Part shown: piece after piece, positions 15,642 through 22,938 of the stretch
Numbering within the stretch: position 1 is the first letter of the stretch
How the letters are laid out: each line of letters opens with the position of its first letter
Assembly (NCBI GenBank): GCA_902494535.1
Contig: CABUTO010000015.1
Span: 1 to 45,762, forward strand
DNA: 45,762 nucleotides
Origin: an uncultured Collinsella sp.
Lineage (GTDB): Bacteria; Actinomycetota; Coriobacteriia; Coriobacteriales; Coriobacteriaceae
Direction: 5' to 3'
The notes under the pieces: generated by a model
Database searches by the model: none
The model's input: only the letters and a program-made list of their open reading frames with translations
What the model was told of the DNA's origin: nothing
Position numbers and translations under genes: made by a program

Positions 15642-17384
15642 ATGGCGAACGACAGCAAGACATGGCGGTGCGGAAAGTACGAGCTCAGCTTTGACCGTCC
15701 GCGCATCATGGGCGTCCTCAACGTGACGCCCGATTCGTTTAGCGATGGCGGGGAGCACTTCGACCCGGATGCCGCCATCGAGTACGGCCTGGCGATGCTC
15801 GACGCCGGCGCCGACATCATCGACGTGGGCGGTGAGTCCACGCGTCCCGGCTTTACTCCGGTCAACCCCGACGAGGAGGCTCGCCGCGTGCTGCCCGTGG
15901 TGCGCGCGCTGGCCAAAGAGGGTGCCATCGTCTCGATCGACACGCGCCACGTGGCGGTTGCCAAGGCGGCCGTGCGCTGCGGCGCCTCGATCGTCAACGA
16001 CGTGACCGGCTTCACCGATCCCAAGATGGTCGAGTTTGTTAAGACGAGCACCTGCGGCGTCATCGTAATGCACGCCGGCGAGGTCGCCGCGACCGCACGC
16101 ACGCACGCAACGGTGCAGCTCGATACCTCGGCAGCGGCGTTTGTTGCCGAGAAGGCGCGCGAGGCGGCTGCCGAGGCCGCGCGTGAGGCCGAGAAGCCGG
16201 CTCGCCGCCGTCGCGGCAAGTTGCTGGGCGAGCCTAAGCCGGAGGCCAAGCTTCCGGGCGGCGTGGTGCAGCCCTCGTTGCCGTTTGGCGAACCGGAGCC
16301 CACGTTCGAGCCTGCAAGCGAGCAGGAGACGCCCGCCGCCGAGCGGGCTGCTGCCGCCGAGACCGTCGCGCCCGCGCCCGAGGCCACGCCCGCAGCCACC
16401 GAGGCCGCATCGGAGTCCAATGACCGCCTGGCCGCCATGATGCGCCGCAGCGCCCGCCGCGAGGAAGCCTACGTGCCCACCTCGCAGCTCCGCCGCTTCA
16501 CCCTGCCCGATTCGGCGCCCATCATGCGCCGCGTCATGGGCTTTCTGTCCGACCAGGCCCGCACACTCATCCATGCCGGCGTGTCGCGCGACCGCATCTG
16601 CATTGATCCTGGCCCGGGCTTTGGTAAGTCGGCTAACGAGGACATCGTCATCCAGCGCGAGACTGCCAAGATGGCGTCACTGGGCTATCCGCTCGTGTGC
16701 GCCGTGTCGCGCAAGCGCTTTGTGGGCGCCGTCTCGGGCGTGACCGAGGCCGCCGAGCGCGATGCCGCTACGTTTGGCGTGTGCCTGGGCGCCATCCAGG
16801 CCGGTGCCAACATCGTGCGCGTGCACGACGCCGCGGGTTTTGCGCAGTTCCTGAACGGCTACTGGGCGGTTGCCAAGCCGCAGCCGCGCCGCGCGTTTGT
16901 GGCCGTGGGCTCCAACCTGGGGCATCGCTGCGACAACATCCGCGCCGCACGCGAGATGATCGCCGAGATTCCACTCACCTGCGTGTCCAACTCCTCCAAG
17001 ATTTACGAGAGCGAGCCGGCCTACGAGACGCGCCAGGACGCGTTTGCCAACGCCGTCATCGAGATCAAGACCGAGCTGGCGCCGCTGGTGCTGCTCGATG
17101 AGCTCATGAAGATCGAGGCCGAGCTTGGGCGCGACCGCTCCAAAAAGGCCAAGGCCAACGGTCCGCGCACCATCGACCTGGACCTGCTGTGGATGGACGG
17201 CGAGACCCACGGCGGCAAAAAGCTGCGCCTGCCGCATCCTCTCATTGGCGAGCGCGACTTTGTGCTGGTGCCGCTCGAGGACCTGATGCACGACCCGGCG
17301 CGGTTCTTCCGCTACAACGGTGTCGAGGTCAAGGAGCCCGAGGACCGCGTGGGTCATATCGTGGGCGAATTGGGGCGTATGTAG
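15642..17384 (+). CDS. folP: FolP-FolK fusion: dihydropteroate synthase with hydroxymethyl-dihydropterin pyrophosphokinase
   Basis: Two sequential folate enzymes in one 580-residue chain. The dihydropteroate synthase part (about 1-410) has IMGVLNVTPDSFSDGG, DIIDVGGESTRPG, the SIDTRH segment, DPGPGFGKS, VSRKRF and VRVHD. The pyrophosphokinase part (from about 418) has AFVAVGSNLGHR, ESEPAYETRQDAFANAV and GPRTIDLDLL. The synthase is about 115 residues longer than usual because of a low-complexity insertion (about 155-270), rich in Ala, Glu, Pro and Arg, directly after VIVMHAGEVA where a short loop is normal. The ATG at 15642 has an AGGAGG site. An upstream extension of the frame to 15231 overlaps the Sir2 gene and is not used. 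Confidence 0.93.
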   Translation: MANDSKTWRCGKYELSFDRPRIMGVLNVTPDSFSDGGEHFDPDAAIEYGLAMLDAGADIIDVGGESTRPGFTPVNPDEEARRVLPVVRALAKEGAIVSIDTRHVAVAKAAVRCGASIVNDVTGFTDPKMVEFVKTSTCGVIVMHAGEVAATARTHATVQLDTSAAAFVAEKAREAAAEAAREAEKPARRRRGKLLGEPKPEAKLPGGVVQPSLPFGEPEPTFEPASEQETPAAERAAAAETVAPAPEATPAATEAASESNDRLAAMMRRSARREEAYVPTSQLRRFTLPDSAPIMRRVMGFLSDQARTLIHAGVSRDRICIDPGPGFGKSANEDIVIQRETAKMASLGYPLVCAVSRKRFVGAVSGVTEAAERDAATFGVCLGAIQAGANIVRVHDAAGFAQFLNGYWAVAKPQPRRAFVAVGSNLGHRCDNIRAAREMIAEIPLTCVSNSSKIYESEPAYETRQDAFANAVIEIKTELAPLVLLDELMKIEAELGRDRSKKAKANGPRTIDLDLLWMDGETHGGKKLRLPHPLIGERDFVLVPLEDLMHDPARFFRYNGVEVKEPEDRVGHIVGELGRM

Positions 17385-18086
17385 ATGATCGAGATGAATG
17401 CTGTTGCCGCCGGCACCGAGCTCGACGCGGCACGTGACGCGGGCCGCGAGGGCGTGTCCGCGGGCTGGTGCGCATGGAGCGCGGGCAACGCTTCGCTGGC
17501 GTTTTCGCTGGTCGTGCGTCCGGATGTGAATATGCACGCCTTCCATGGCCTGCCGTTTGTGGCCGCGATGGGTATGATGGACGCGCTCGTGGGCATGGCT
17601 TCGACGCCGGGGTTGGGCCTTGCCGGTAAGGTGGGTATCCAGTGGCCGAGCGATATCGTGTGCGGAACGCCTGCGTTTGAGACGTCGCTCGCGCGTGTTG
17701 CCGTGAACGGCGGTGCCGGTGCTGCGGGCATGTTCGGTGCCGTGACGGTGGATATTGAGCGTTCGGCGTTGAGCGAGCTTGGTGTGGACGTGGCTGACGA
17801 AGCGCTGGTCGAGGCGCTGGCCGCCGCCGTGCTGGCCCGCGTGGACGCCTGGGCGGTTGTTGCCAACACGCCGCAAGGCGCCGCAGGGCCGCTGGCTCCC
17901 GTGCTGGGCGAGTACTTCGACATGGTGCCGCTGCTGGGCCGCCAAGTTGCGGCGGTGTCGCCCAACGGCCTGCCGCTTGCGGTCGGTGTGTTTGCAGGCC
18001 TGGACATCTGGGGCCGCGCGACCATTAAGACCGATGCCGGCGAGCAGGAGTTTCCGCCCGAGGCCGTACGAATTCGCGGACTGTAA
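17385..18086 (+). CDS. Divergent biotin-protein-ligase-like protein (BirA family), probably altered active site
   Basis: This 233-residue protein resembles the catalytic and C-terminal domains of biotin protein ligase. The strand SLAFSLVVRPDV and the segment VGIQWPSDIV correspond to the family's SLxLRP and KWPND motifs, and the last 30 residues (DIWGRATIKTDAGEQEFPPEAVRIRG) look like the C-terminal SH3-like domain. However the biotinyl-AMP loop GRGRxGR is replaced by a REGVSAGWCAWSAGN stretch, and the Lys of the KxxGIL motif is not seen. It abuts the folate gene (TAG-ATG) and faces coaX, a common neighbour of birA. Ligase activity is doubtful from sequence; a scaffold or other function is possible. 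No N-terminal HTH domain. Confidence 0.6.
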   Translation: MIEMNAVAAGTELDAARDAGREGVSAGWCAWSAGNASLAFSLVVRPDVNMHAFHGLPFVAAMGMMDALVGMASTPGLGLAGKVGIQWPSDIVCGTPAFETSLARVAVNGGAGAAGMFGAVTVDIERSALSELGVDVADEALVEALAAAVLARVDAWAVVANTPQGAAGPLAPVLGEYFDMVPLLGRQVAAVSPNGLPLAVGVFAGLDIWGRATIKTDAGEQEFPPEAVRIRGL

Positions 18087-18123
18087 CGCGAGGCACCCGC
18101 GCTCAAAGATAACGATGACAACG

Positions 18124-18155
18124 AAGCCCTCTTCGGCCTGTGCCGGGGAGGGCTT
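18124..18155. terminator. Hairpin at the convergent end of the biotin-ligase-like gene and coaX
   Basis: AAGCCCTC (18124-18131) and GAGGGCTT (18148-18155) are perfect arms. A short T stretch follows. It could serve transcripts from either side. Confidence 0.5.
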
Positions 18156-18182
18156 TGCGTGACTGCGGGGTAGCACCTCGGA

Positions 18183-18225
18183 CCTATTCCTCAAAACTGA
18201 AAATTTTTCGATTTTGAGGAATAGG
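18183..18225. repeat. Palindrome with 14-nt arms CCTATTCCTCAAAA
   Basis: Arms 18183-18196 and 18212-18225 are perfect 14-nt inverted repeats around a 15-nt AT-rich centre. It lies beyond the terminator and before the coaX stop, in the convergent gap. Neither side has a proper T-run. It differs in sequence from the other palindromes of the window. Confidence 0.65.
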
Positions 18226-18282
18226 CTTGGCGAGCATTTGCGGGGACTGTGGCATCGGGCGTGCTCGACTTAAGCCCCTGTC

Positions 18283-19056
18283 CTATCCCAGCTCCTGCAT
18301 GCGGCGGTAGATTTCGCAGATACCCTTGATGGTGAGCTGTCCGTCGACCACGTCGAAGGCATCGGTCGAATCGGCGACGATGCCGGCGAGACCGCCTGTG
18401 GCGATAACGGTGGCATCGTCGCGGCCCAGCTCGCGCTTCATGCGCGCGACCAGGCCTTCGGCCATGGCGGCGGCGCCCATCACGGCACCGACCTTGATGC
18501 ATTCCTCGGTGTCACGGCCGATGGCGTGCTCGGGCGCCTCGAGCGGAACGCTGGCGAGCTTGGCAGCGCGGGCAGCTAGCGCGTCCATGGAGATGCGGAT
18601 GCCCGGCGCGATCGCTCCGCCAATGTAATAGCCGTCCTCATCGATGACGTCGATATTGGTCGCGGTACCAAAGTCCACCACGATCGCTGGCGCGCCGTAG
18701 AAAGCTTCGGCTGCGACGGCGTTAGCTACGCGGTCGGCGCCCACGGCCTGGGGTCGCGCCGCACGCAGCTTGGTCACGGCGGCCGTCTGCGGCCCGATGA
18801 CGATGGCGTCTGCGGCAATGCGGTCGGCCACAGCGTGCCATTCGCGCGAGAGCTGCGGCACCACGCCGGCAAAGGCGATCGCGTCGACCGCGCCGAGCGA
18901 GAGGTCGTACATCTTAAAGAAGCCCATCAGGCGCACGTGGATCTCGTCGGCGGTATAGGAGCGGTCGGTGGGCATGCGCCACGACTGCACCAGCTCGTCT
19001 CCGTCAAACAGGCCCATGGCCGTCTGCGTATTTCCCATATCGATAGCGAGCAGCAT
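18283..19056 (-). CDS. coaX: Type III pantothenate kinase
   Basis: This enzyme phosphorylates pantothenate in coenzyme A synthesis. It is 257 residues. Motifs are LLAIDMGNTQTAMGLF (phosphate-binding), QAVGADRVANAVAA, VVDFGTATNIDVID, and GGAIAPGIRISMDAL. These match the ASKHA-fold CoaX family, which needs a monovalent cation and is not inhibited by CoA. The ATG at 19056 has GGGAG at 5 nt. A longer in-frame start at 19077 lacks a site. The -10 candidate TACAAT is at 19093-19098. It lies convergent with the biotin-ligase-like gene. Confidence 0.95.
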   Translation of the reverse strand: MLLAIDMGNTQTAMGLFDGDELVQSWRMPTDRSYTADEIHVRLMGFFKMYDLSLGAVDAIAFAGVVPQLSREWHAVADRIAADAIVIGPQTAAVTKLRAARPQAVGADRVANAVAAEAFYGAPAIVVDFGTATNIDVIDEDGYYIGGAIAPGIRISMDALAARAAKLASVPLEAPEHAIGRDTEECIKVGAVMGAAAMAEGLVARMKRELGRDDATVIATGGLAGIVADSTDAFDVVDGQLTIKGICEIYRRMQELG

Positions 19057-19092
19057 GTCTACTCCCAGTGTCGGCATAAAAGGACGCGCACC

Positions 19093-19098
19093 ATTGTA
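19093..19098 (-). promoter_or_regulatory. Candidate -10 box TACAAT for coaX
   Basis: On the minus strand TACAAT (also readable as TATACA one step upstream) lies 36 nt upstream of the coaX ATG. No clear -35. Confidence 0.4.
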
Positions 19099-19192
19099 TA
19101 CGTGCCGTCGACGGCGCTCGGCTGCGATTCGTTTACGGTGATAGGGGCTGAGGGGTTTAAATATGAAGGAATTATGCTCTACGAGATTTTCC

Positions 19193-19221
19193 TTGCCGTT
19201 TACCGAACTCCCGCGTAATAT
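19193..19221 (+). promoter_or_regulatory. Sigma-70 type promoter of the initiator tRNA
   Basis: TTGCCG (19193-19198) and TAATAT (19216-19221) are separated by 17 nt. The predicted start, near 19228, is about 25 nt upstream of the tRNA. Confidence 0.7.
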
Positions 19222-19252
19222 TCTCTCTTGCGCACATGAGGCGCCCAGACAT

Positions 19253-19329
19253 TGCGGGGTGGAGCAGTCTGGTAGCTCGCCGGGCTCATAACCCGGAGGT
19301 CGTAGGTTCAAATCCTGCCCCCGCGACCA
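19253..19329 (+). tRNA. Initiator tRNA-fMet (CAT anticodon), with encoded CCA
   Basis: The 77-nt cloverleaf has a TGCGGGG acceptor strand, anticodon loop CTCATAA and T-arm GTAGG-TTCAAAT-CCTGC, and ends CCCCGCGACCA. Three consecutive G-C pairs close the anticodon stem (GGG with CCC), and the D-stem has A11-T24. Position 1 is T and position 72 is G, so no Watson-Crick pair closes the acceptor stem. These are signs of an initiator and not an elongator tRNA. A promoter and a terminator frame it, so it is a single-gene unit. Confidence 0.93.
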
Positions 19330-19339
19330 AGAACTTGCA

Positions 19340-19369
19340 GCTCGTCGGCCTAGCCGGCGAGCTTTTTTG
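19340..19369 (+). terminator. Terminator of the tRNA gene
   Basis: GCTCGTCGGC and GCCGGCGAGC pair with one mismatch, and TTTTTT follows. It begins 11 nt after the tRNA. Confidence 0.85.
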
Positions 19370-19417
19370 TTATTTCGGGACCGTGTTTTCGGTCCAATTC
19401 TCGGCCTCTCAAACAAA

Positions 19418-19474
19418 ATCTCGATCTGTAACATCTAGACCCGATTTGGGCGGCTAGGTGTTACAGATCGAGAT
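19418..19474. repeat. Tandem palindrome unit A
   Basis: Arms 19418-19433 and 19459-19474 (ATCTCGATCTGTAACA) are perfect 16-nt inverted repeats. The loop holds TAGACCCGATTTGGGCGGCTA, whose ends can pair again. Confidence 0.8.
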
Positions 19475-19499
19475 ATACCGGTGGGCTGGGTCGTGTTTG

Positions 19500-19554
19500 T
19501 CTAAATCTGTAACACGAGGGACGGATTTTGCCGAGTTGTTGTTATAGATTGAGA
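19500..19554. repeat. Tandem palindrome unit B (diverged)
   Basis: Arms 19500-19514 and 19540-19554 match at 13 of 15 positions (TCTAAATCTGTAACA against the complement of TGTTATAGATTGAGA). The loop GGGACGGATTTTGCCGAGT resembles those of units A and C. Confidence 0.7.
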
Positions 19555-19573
19555 TTTTCTAGCAGGCGGGTTT

Positions 19574-19640
19574 GGTTTGTCTCGATCTGTAACAGTAAGA
19601 CCCAGTTTTGCCGCGTAACTGTTACAGATTGAGACAAACC
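19574..19640. repeat. Tandem palindrome unit C
   Basis: Arms 19574-19596 and 19618-19640 are 23-nt inverted repeats with 22 matches. The core CTCGATCTGTAACA equals that of unit A. The loop AAGACCCAGTTTTGCCGCGT is alike in all three units. Confidence 0.8.
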
Positions 19641-19776
19641 GACGGGCCGCCCTGCCCCATCCACCTGCCGCTACCTGCTGTCCGCCGATTTCCGTTGCGC
19701 TGTTGTATTCCCATGCCATATCCTCTAGACAACTACGCGGCAACATCGCCGCCGCGCCTACAAGAGAGGAATGTCC

Positions 19777-21807
19777 ATGACCGCACCTGCATCCAAGTTG
19801 CTCCAGCCCATTACGGTTGGCCCCCTTGAGCTCAAGAACCGCATTATGTTCCCGCCGCTTACCACCGGCTACGAGGAGCGCGACGGTTCCATCGGCGAGC
19901 GCAGCCTGGCTTTTTACGAGCGCCTGGCCCGTGGCGGCGTGAGCTACATCGTCATCGGCGACGTCGCTCCCGTCATGACCGCGAGCCCCACGCCCAAGCT
20001 GGCAACCGACGCCCAGATCCCCACGTTTAAGGCTCTGGCCGATGCCGTCCACAAGCACGGTGCCAAGGTTGCGCTGCAGCTGTTCCACCCCGAGTACGAC
20101 GTGCCCGGTGTCGGCCGCATGGTCATGGGCTCCATGGCCGCTGCCAAGGCCGCGCAGGAGGCCAAGGCCGCCGGCGACGAGGAGACCTTTGCCGCCAAGA
20201 TGGCCGAGTCCAACGAGATCCGCAATCAGGCATACGCCAAGCTGCACCACGACATGCAGCACTTTGTGAACGAGGCGAGCGTAGAGCAGCTCACCCAGAT
20301 CAAGGAGGCCATCGCTGCCTCGGCCGCCCGCGCGCAGCAGGCCGGCATCGACGCCATCGAGGTCCACGGCGACCGCCTGGTGGGTTCGCTGTGCTCGGCC
20401 ATCCTCAACCAGCGCACCGACGAGTACGGTGGCTCGTTCGAGAACCGCGTTCGCTATGCGCTGGAGGTCGTCGCCGCCATTAAGGAGGCCGCGCCGCAGC
20501 TGATGGTGGAGTACAAGCTCCCCGTGATCATGGAGAACCCCGACGGCACGCCGCGCGGCAAGGGCGGCCTGCAGCCCGACGAGGCCTGCGAGTTTGCCAA
20601 GCTGCTCGAGGGCGCGGGCATCGACATGATCCAGGTTGCACAGGCCAACCACACCGGCAACATGGGCGACACCATTCCGCCCATGGGCGCCATGCCCTAC
20701 AACTGGACGCTGCCCGTGGCCGAGCGCGTCAAGGCTCTGGTCTCCGTGCCGGTGGCCACCGTCGGCCGCGTTGTCTCGGTCGAGGCCGGCGAGAAGATCC
20801 TGGAGGATGGCTCGGCTGACATCATCGCCTATGGCCGATCGCTCATGTGCGACCCCGACATTGCGCTGAAGGCCGCCACGGGTGAGCCCATCCGCGAGTG
20901 CCTCAACTGCAACAAGGGCTGCGTCGACGCGATTCAAAACCGCAAGTACATCTCGTGCGTGCTCAATGCCGAGAACGGTGACGAGGCGACCATCGCCATC
21001 AAGCCGGGCGAGGGCGACAAGAAGATCGCCGTGGTGGGCGGCGGCATCGCCGGCCTGGAAGCCGCGTGCGTGGCGGCCAAGCGCGGCTACGACGTGACCA
21101 TCTACGAGGCGAGCGATCATCTGGGCGGCCAGATTGTGCTGGCGGCCGCGCCTCCGCGCAAGGACGAGATCATGCGCTCGGTCGAGTACTACGAGAAGAT
21201 TCTGCCTGGCCTGGGCGTGAAGGTTGAGCTCAACCATGCCGCTACCGCTGAGGACCTCAACGCCGCCGACGCCGCGATTGTGGCCGTGGGCGCGCACGAC
21301 GTGGTCATCCCCGTTCCGGGTGCCGACTCGGAGAAGGTCGTCTCGAGCTGGGACGTGCTGGCCGGCAAGGTGGAGCTTACGGGCCGCGTCGCCGTCATTG
21401 GCGGCGGCCTGGTGGGCACCGAGACTGCCGAGTACCTGCTGCAGCACGGCTGCGAGGTGGCGATCGTGGAGATGCTCGACAAGATTGCCGCGGGCGAGTC
21501 CGAGACCATTCTGCCGCTGATTATGAGCGACTTTGCCGAGCACAACGTGGAGCAGCACGTGAAGACCCGCCTGACCGCCATTACCGACGAGGGCGTGGAG
21601 GCTGTTCGCACCACCGAGGACGGCGCCGAGGAGCCGGTGAAGATCGCCTGCGATTACGTGGTGATGGCCGTGGGCTCCAAGGCCAACGCGTTTGACCTGG
21701 ATGGCGTGACGGTGCCCGTGACCTGCGTGGGCGACTGCTCGGGTGAGCGCACCGCCGACATTGCGAGCGCCATTCGTACGGCGTATCACGCGGCCAACGA
21801 GCTGTAG
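19777..21807 (+). CDS. NADH:flavin oxidoreductase / ene-reductase of the 2,4-dienoyl-CoA reductase type
   Basis: This 676-residue three-part flavoenzyme would reduce an activated C=C bond. The N-terminal FMN barrel (about 1-360) has LKNRIMFPPLTTGY, NQRTDEYGGSFENR and VGRVVSVEAGEKIL. A [4Fe-4S] site follows with Cys 375, 378, 382 and 394 (CLNCNKGC then ISC). The C-terminal half has FAD (KIAVVGGGIAGLEAA) and NAD(P) (VAVIGGGLVGTETAEYLL) folds. The family includes FadH, enoate reductase and the bile-acid enzymes BaiCD and BaiH. The usual GAHGYL motif reads EVHGDRLVGSLC here, so the substrate is not predicted. ATG 19777 has GAGAGG at 7 nt; ATG 19771 is too close to it. The gene stands alone, with a terminator at 21883-21919. 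Confidence 0.88.
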   Translation: MTAPASKLLQPITVGPLELKNRIMFPPLTTGYEERDGSIGERSLAFYERLARGGVSYIVIGDVAPVMTASPTPKLATDAQIPTFKALADAVHKHGAKVALQLFHPEYDVPGVGRMVMGSMAAAKAAQEAKAAGDEETFAAKMAESNEIRNQAYAKLHHDMQHFVNEASVEQLTQIKEAIAASAARAQQAGIDAIEVHGDRLVGSLCSAILNQRTDEYGGSFENRVRYALEVVAAIKEAAPQLMVEYKLPVIMENPDGTPRGKGGLQPDEACEFAKLLEGAGIDMIQVAQANHTGNMGDTIPPMGAMPYNWTLPVAERVKALVSVPVATVGRVVSVEAGEKILEDGSADIIAYGRSLMCDPDIALKAATGEPIRECLNCNKGCVDAIQNRKYISCVLNAENGDEATIAIKPGEGDKKIAVVGGGIAGLEAACVAAKRGYDVTIYEASDHLGGQIVLAAAPPRKDEIMRSVEYYEKILPGLGVKVELNHAATAEDLNAADAAIVAVGAHDVVIPVPGADSEKVVSSWDVLAGKVELTGRVAVIGGGLVGTETAEYLLQHGCEVAIVEMLDKIAAGESETILPLIMSDFAEHNVEQHVKTRLTAITDEGVEAVRTTEDGAEEPVKIACDYVVMAVGSKANAFDLDGVTVPVTCVGDCSGERTADIASAIRTAYHAANEL

Positions 21808-21882
21808 TTGAACATCGCGGCCAGGCGGGACGGTGGCACGGATCCGTCTCGCCCGGCTGTGTCCCGTCGGGTGTCAATCGGT

Positions 21883-21919
21883 GCGGGGCCTGCAAGCGCA
21901 GCAGGTCCCGCCCTTTTTG
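21883..21919 (+). terminator. Terminator after the ene-reductase
   Basis: GCGGGGCCTGC and GCAGGTCCCGC pair at 10 of 11 positions and are followed by CCTTTTTG. Confidence 0.8.
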
Positions 21920-21959
21920 TTTTGCTCCGGTGGATGGCAATGCGCGGTAATCATGAGGA

Positions 21960-22247
21960 GTGAGGACGTCTACTGTCTCGCAGATCACTCAAAATTATTG
22001 GGGGAGGGGTTAATAACTATATCCTCTATACCAAAGGACATAAAGAGATGCCAATTTTGTTGACAAGCGAATGACGATTAGCTGCGAGTTAGCTACCAGC
22101 GTAAATAATCGATAAAGAAATGTCGTAATTTGGTGCCAAATGCCCAGATAACGCCGCGTCTATTTTAATTAACTGCTTTGAGCAAACAGTAAAATGCTAC
22201 TATCTAACTTGCACGTAAGAAAGCAGATTAACGGTTAAGGCTAAGAA
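21960..22247 (+). promoter_or_regulatory. AT-rich control region upstream of the HTH gene
   Basis: This stretch is much richer in A+T than the rest of the window. It holds a perfect palindrome ATTTGG-TG-CCAAAT (22128-22141), a pair of TTAGCT direct repeats (near 22078-22093), and an extended -10, TGC-TACTAT (22195-22203), about 45 nt before the gene. TTGACA occurs at about 22059 without a fitting -10. I see no gene on either strand. Confidence 0.45.
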
Positions 22248-22652
22248 GTGGCAGGTATGTCGGAAGCAACTAGGACTCGCACGCATGCGCCTGAGGTTAG
22301 GCAGCGCGCCGTCGAGATCCTCCAAGAGGGGGTCGGTCATCGCGCCCTCGCTGCGGAGCTTGGCATTCCCCAGGCCACGGCTCGTCAGTGGGCCCGCGCG
22401 TATGCCGTGGGCGGTGCCGACGCCGTTCTCAACGCCGGTTCGCATCATCACACCTATTCGTACGACGTAAAGCTCGCTGTGGTTAAGGACCGTCTGGAAA
22501 ACGGCTTGACGGTTCGCGAGGCCATGATCAAGCACAAGATTCCCAGCGAGTCTTCGGTCAAGGCTTGGTGCCGTCAGTACCGCGAGAGCGGTGAGTCCGC
22601 ACTGGTCGATAAGCCGCGCGGTCGCAAGCCGCGCGTTAAAAAGGCGGAATAG
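22248..22652 (+). CDS. Helix-turn-helix protein resembling the DNA-binding part of a transposase
   Basis: This 134-residue protein has two HTH units. The first is VRQRAVEILQEGVGHRALAAELGIPQATARQWARAY (about 16-52), the second about LAVVKDRLENGLTVREAMIKHKIPSESSVKAWCRQY (about 75-110). The C-terminus is basic (KPRGRKPRVKKAE). Such paired HTH units are found in the N-terminal or orfA part of IS3/IS630-type transposases. No catalytic DDE partner or terminal inverted repeats are near, so it is either a remnant or a domesticated regulator. GTG 22248 (AAGG at 7 nt) or ATG 22257 may be the start. It has its own AT-rich promoter and terminator and precedes the hydrogenase operon. Confidence 0.7.
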   Translation: MAGMSEATRTRTHAPEVRQRAVEILQEGVGHRALAAELGIPQATARQWARAYAVGGADAVLNAGSHHHTYSYDVKLAVVKDRLENGLTVREAMIKHKIPSESSVKAWCRQYRESGESALVDKPRGRKPRVKKAE

Positions 22653-22664
22653 CAAACGGGATGG

Positions 22665-22688
22665 TGCGCCCACAGGGGCGCATTTTTC
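22665..22688 (+). terminator. Terminator after the HTH gene
   Basis: TGCGCC and GGCGCA arms with a short loop are followed by TTTTTC, 12 nt after the stop. Confidence 0.75.
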
Positions 22689-22721
22689 TTGCCGCGCCAA
22701 CTTTTTGGACCGGCGCGAGCC

Positions 22722-22750
22722 TATTGGGACATCCTCCAAAGTGCCCAATA
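22722..22750. repeat. Small inverted repeat TATTGGG / CCCAATA
   Basis: TATTGGGACA (22722-22731) and TGCCCAATA (22742-22750) pair over 9 bp with one bulged base. The gap 22653-22938 otherwise shows nothing but the terminator and the hydrogenase leader. A TATAAC at about 22892 could be a -10 box. Confidence 0.4.
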
Positions 22751-22938
22751 AACCGCGCGCAGTGGCCCGCGCGTCCGTCGCTGCGGTAAAGGGACGTCAC
22801 CCCTCTACTCCAATGCGGACAGACTCCTTGCCCCGTACGCCTAAAACTCCCCAGTTGACCGAAAACCTGCCACCGCAACCCCGTAATTGAGCTATAACGT
22901 TAAACAATTGCAGCGTTTTTGCATGGGGGAGTGATGGT

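Noticed and set aside
19418..19640. Tandem repeats as a CRISPR array
   Set aside because: The units are palindromes with alike loops. There are no unique spacers of equal length, and no cas gene.
19501..21789. A 762-codon minus-strand open frame
   Set aside because: Antisense to the ene-reductase, with His/Gly/Leu-rich composition and no family features.
22248..22652. Complete insertion sequence
   Set aside because: Only an HTH protein is present, without a DDE transposase, and no terminal repeats or target duplications are visible.
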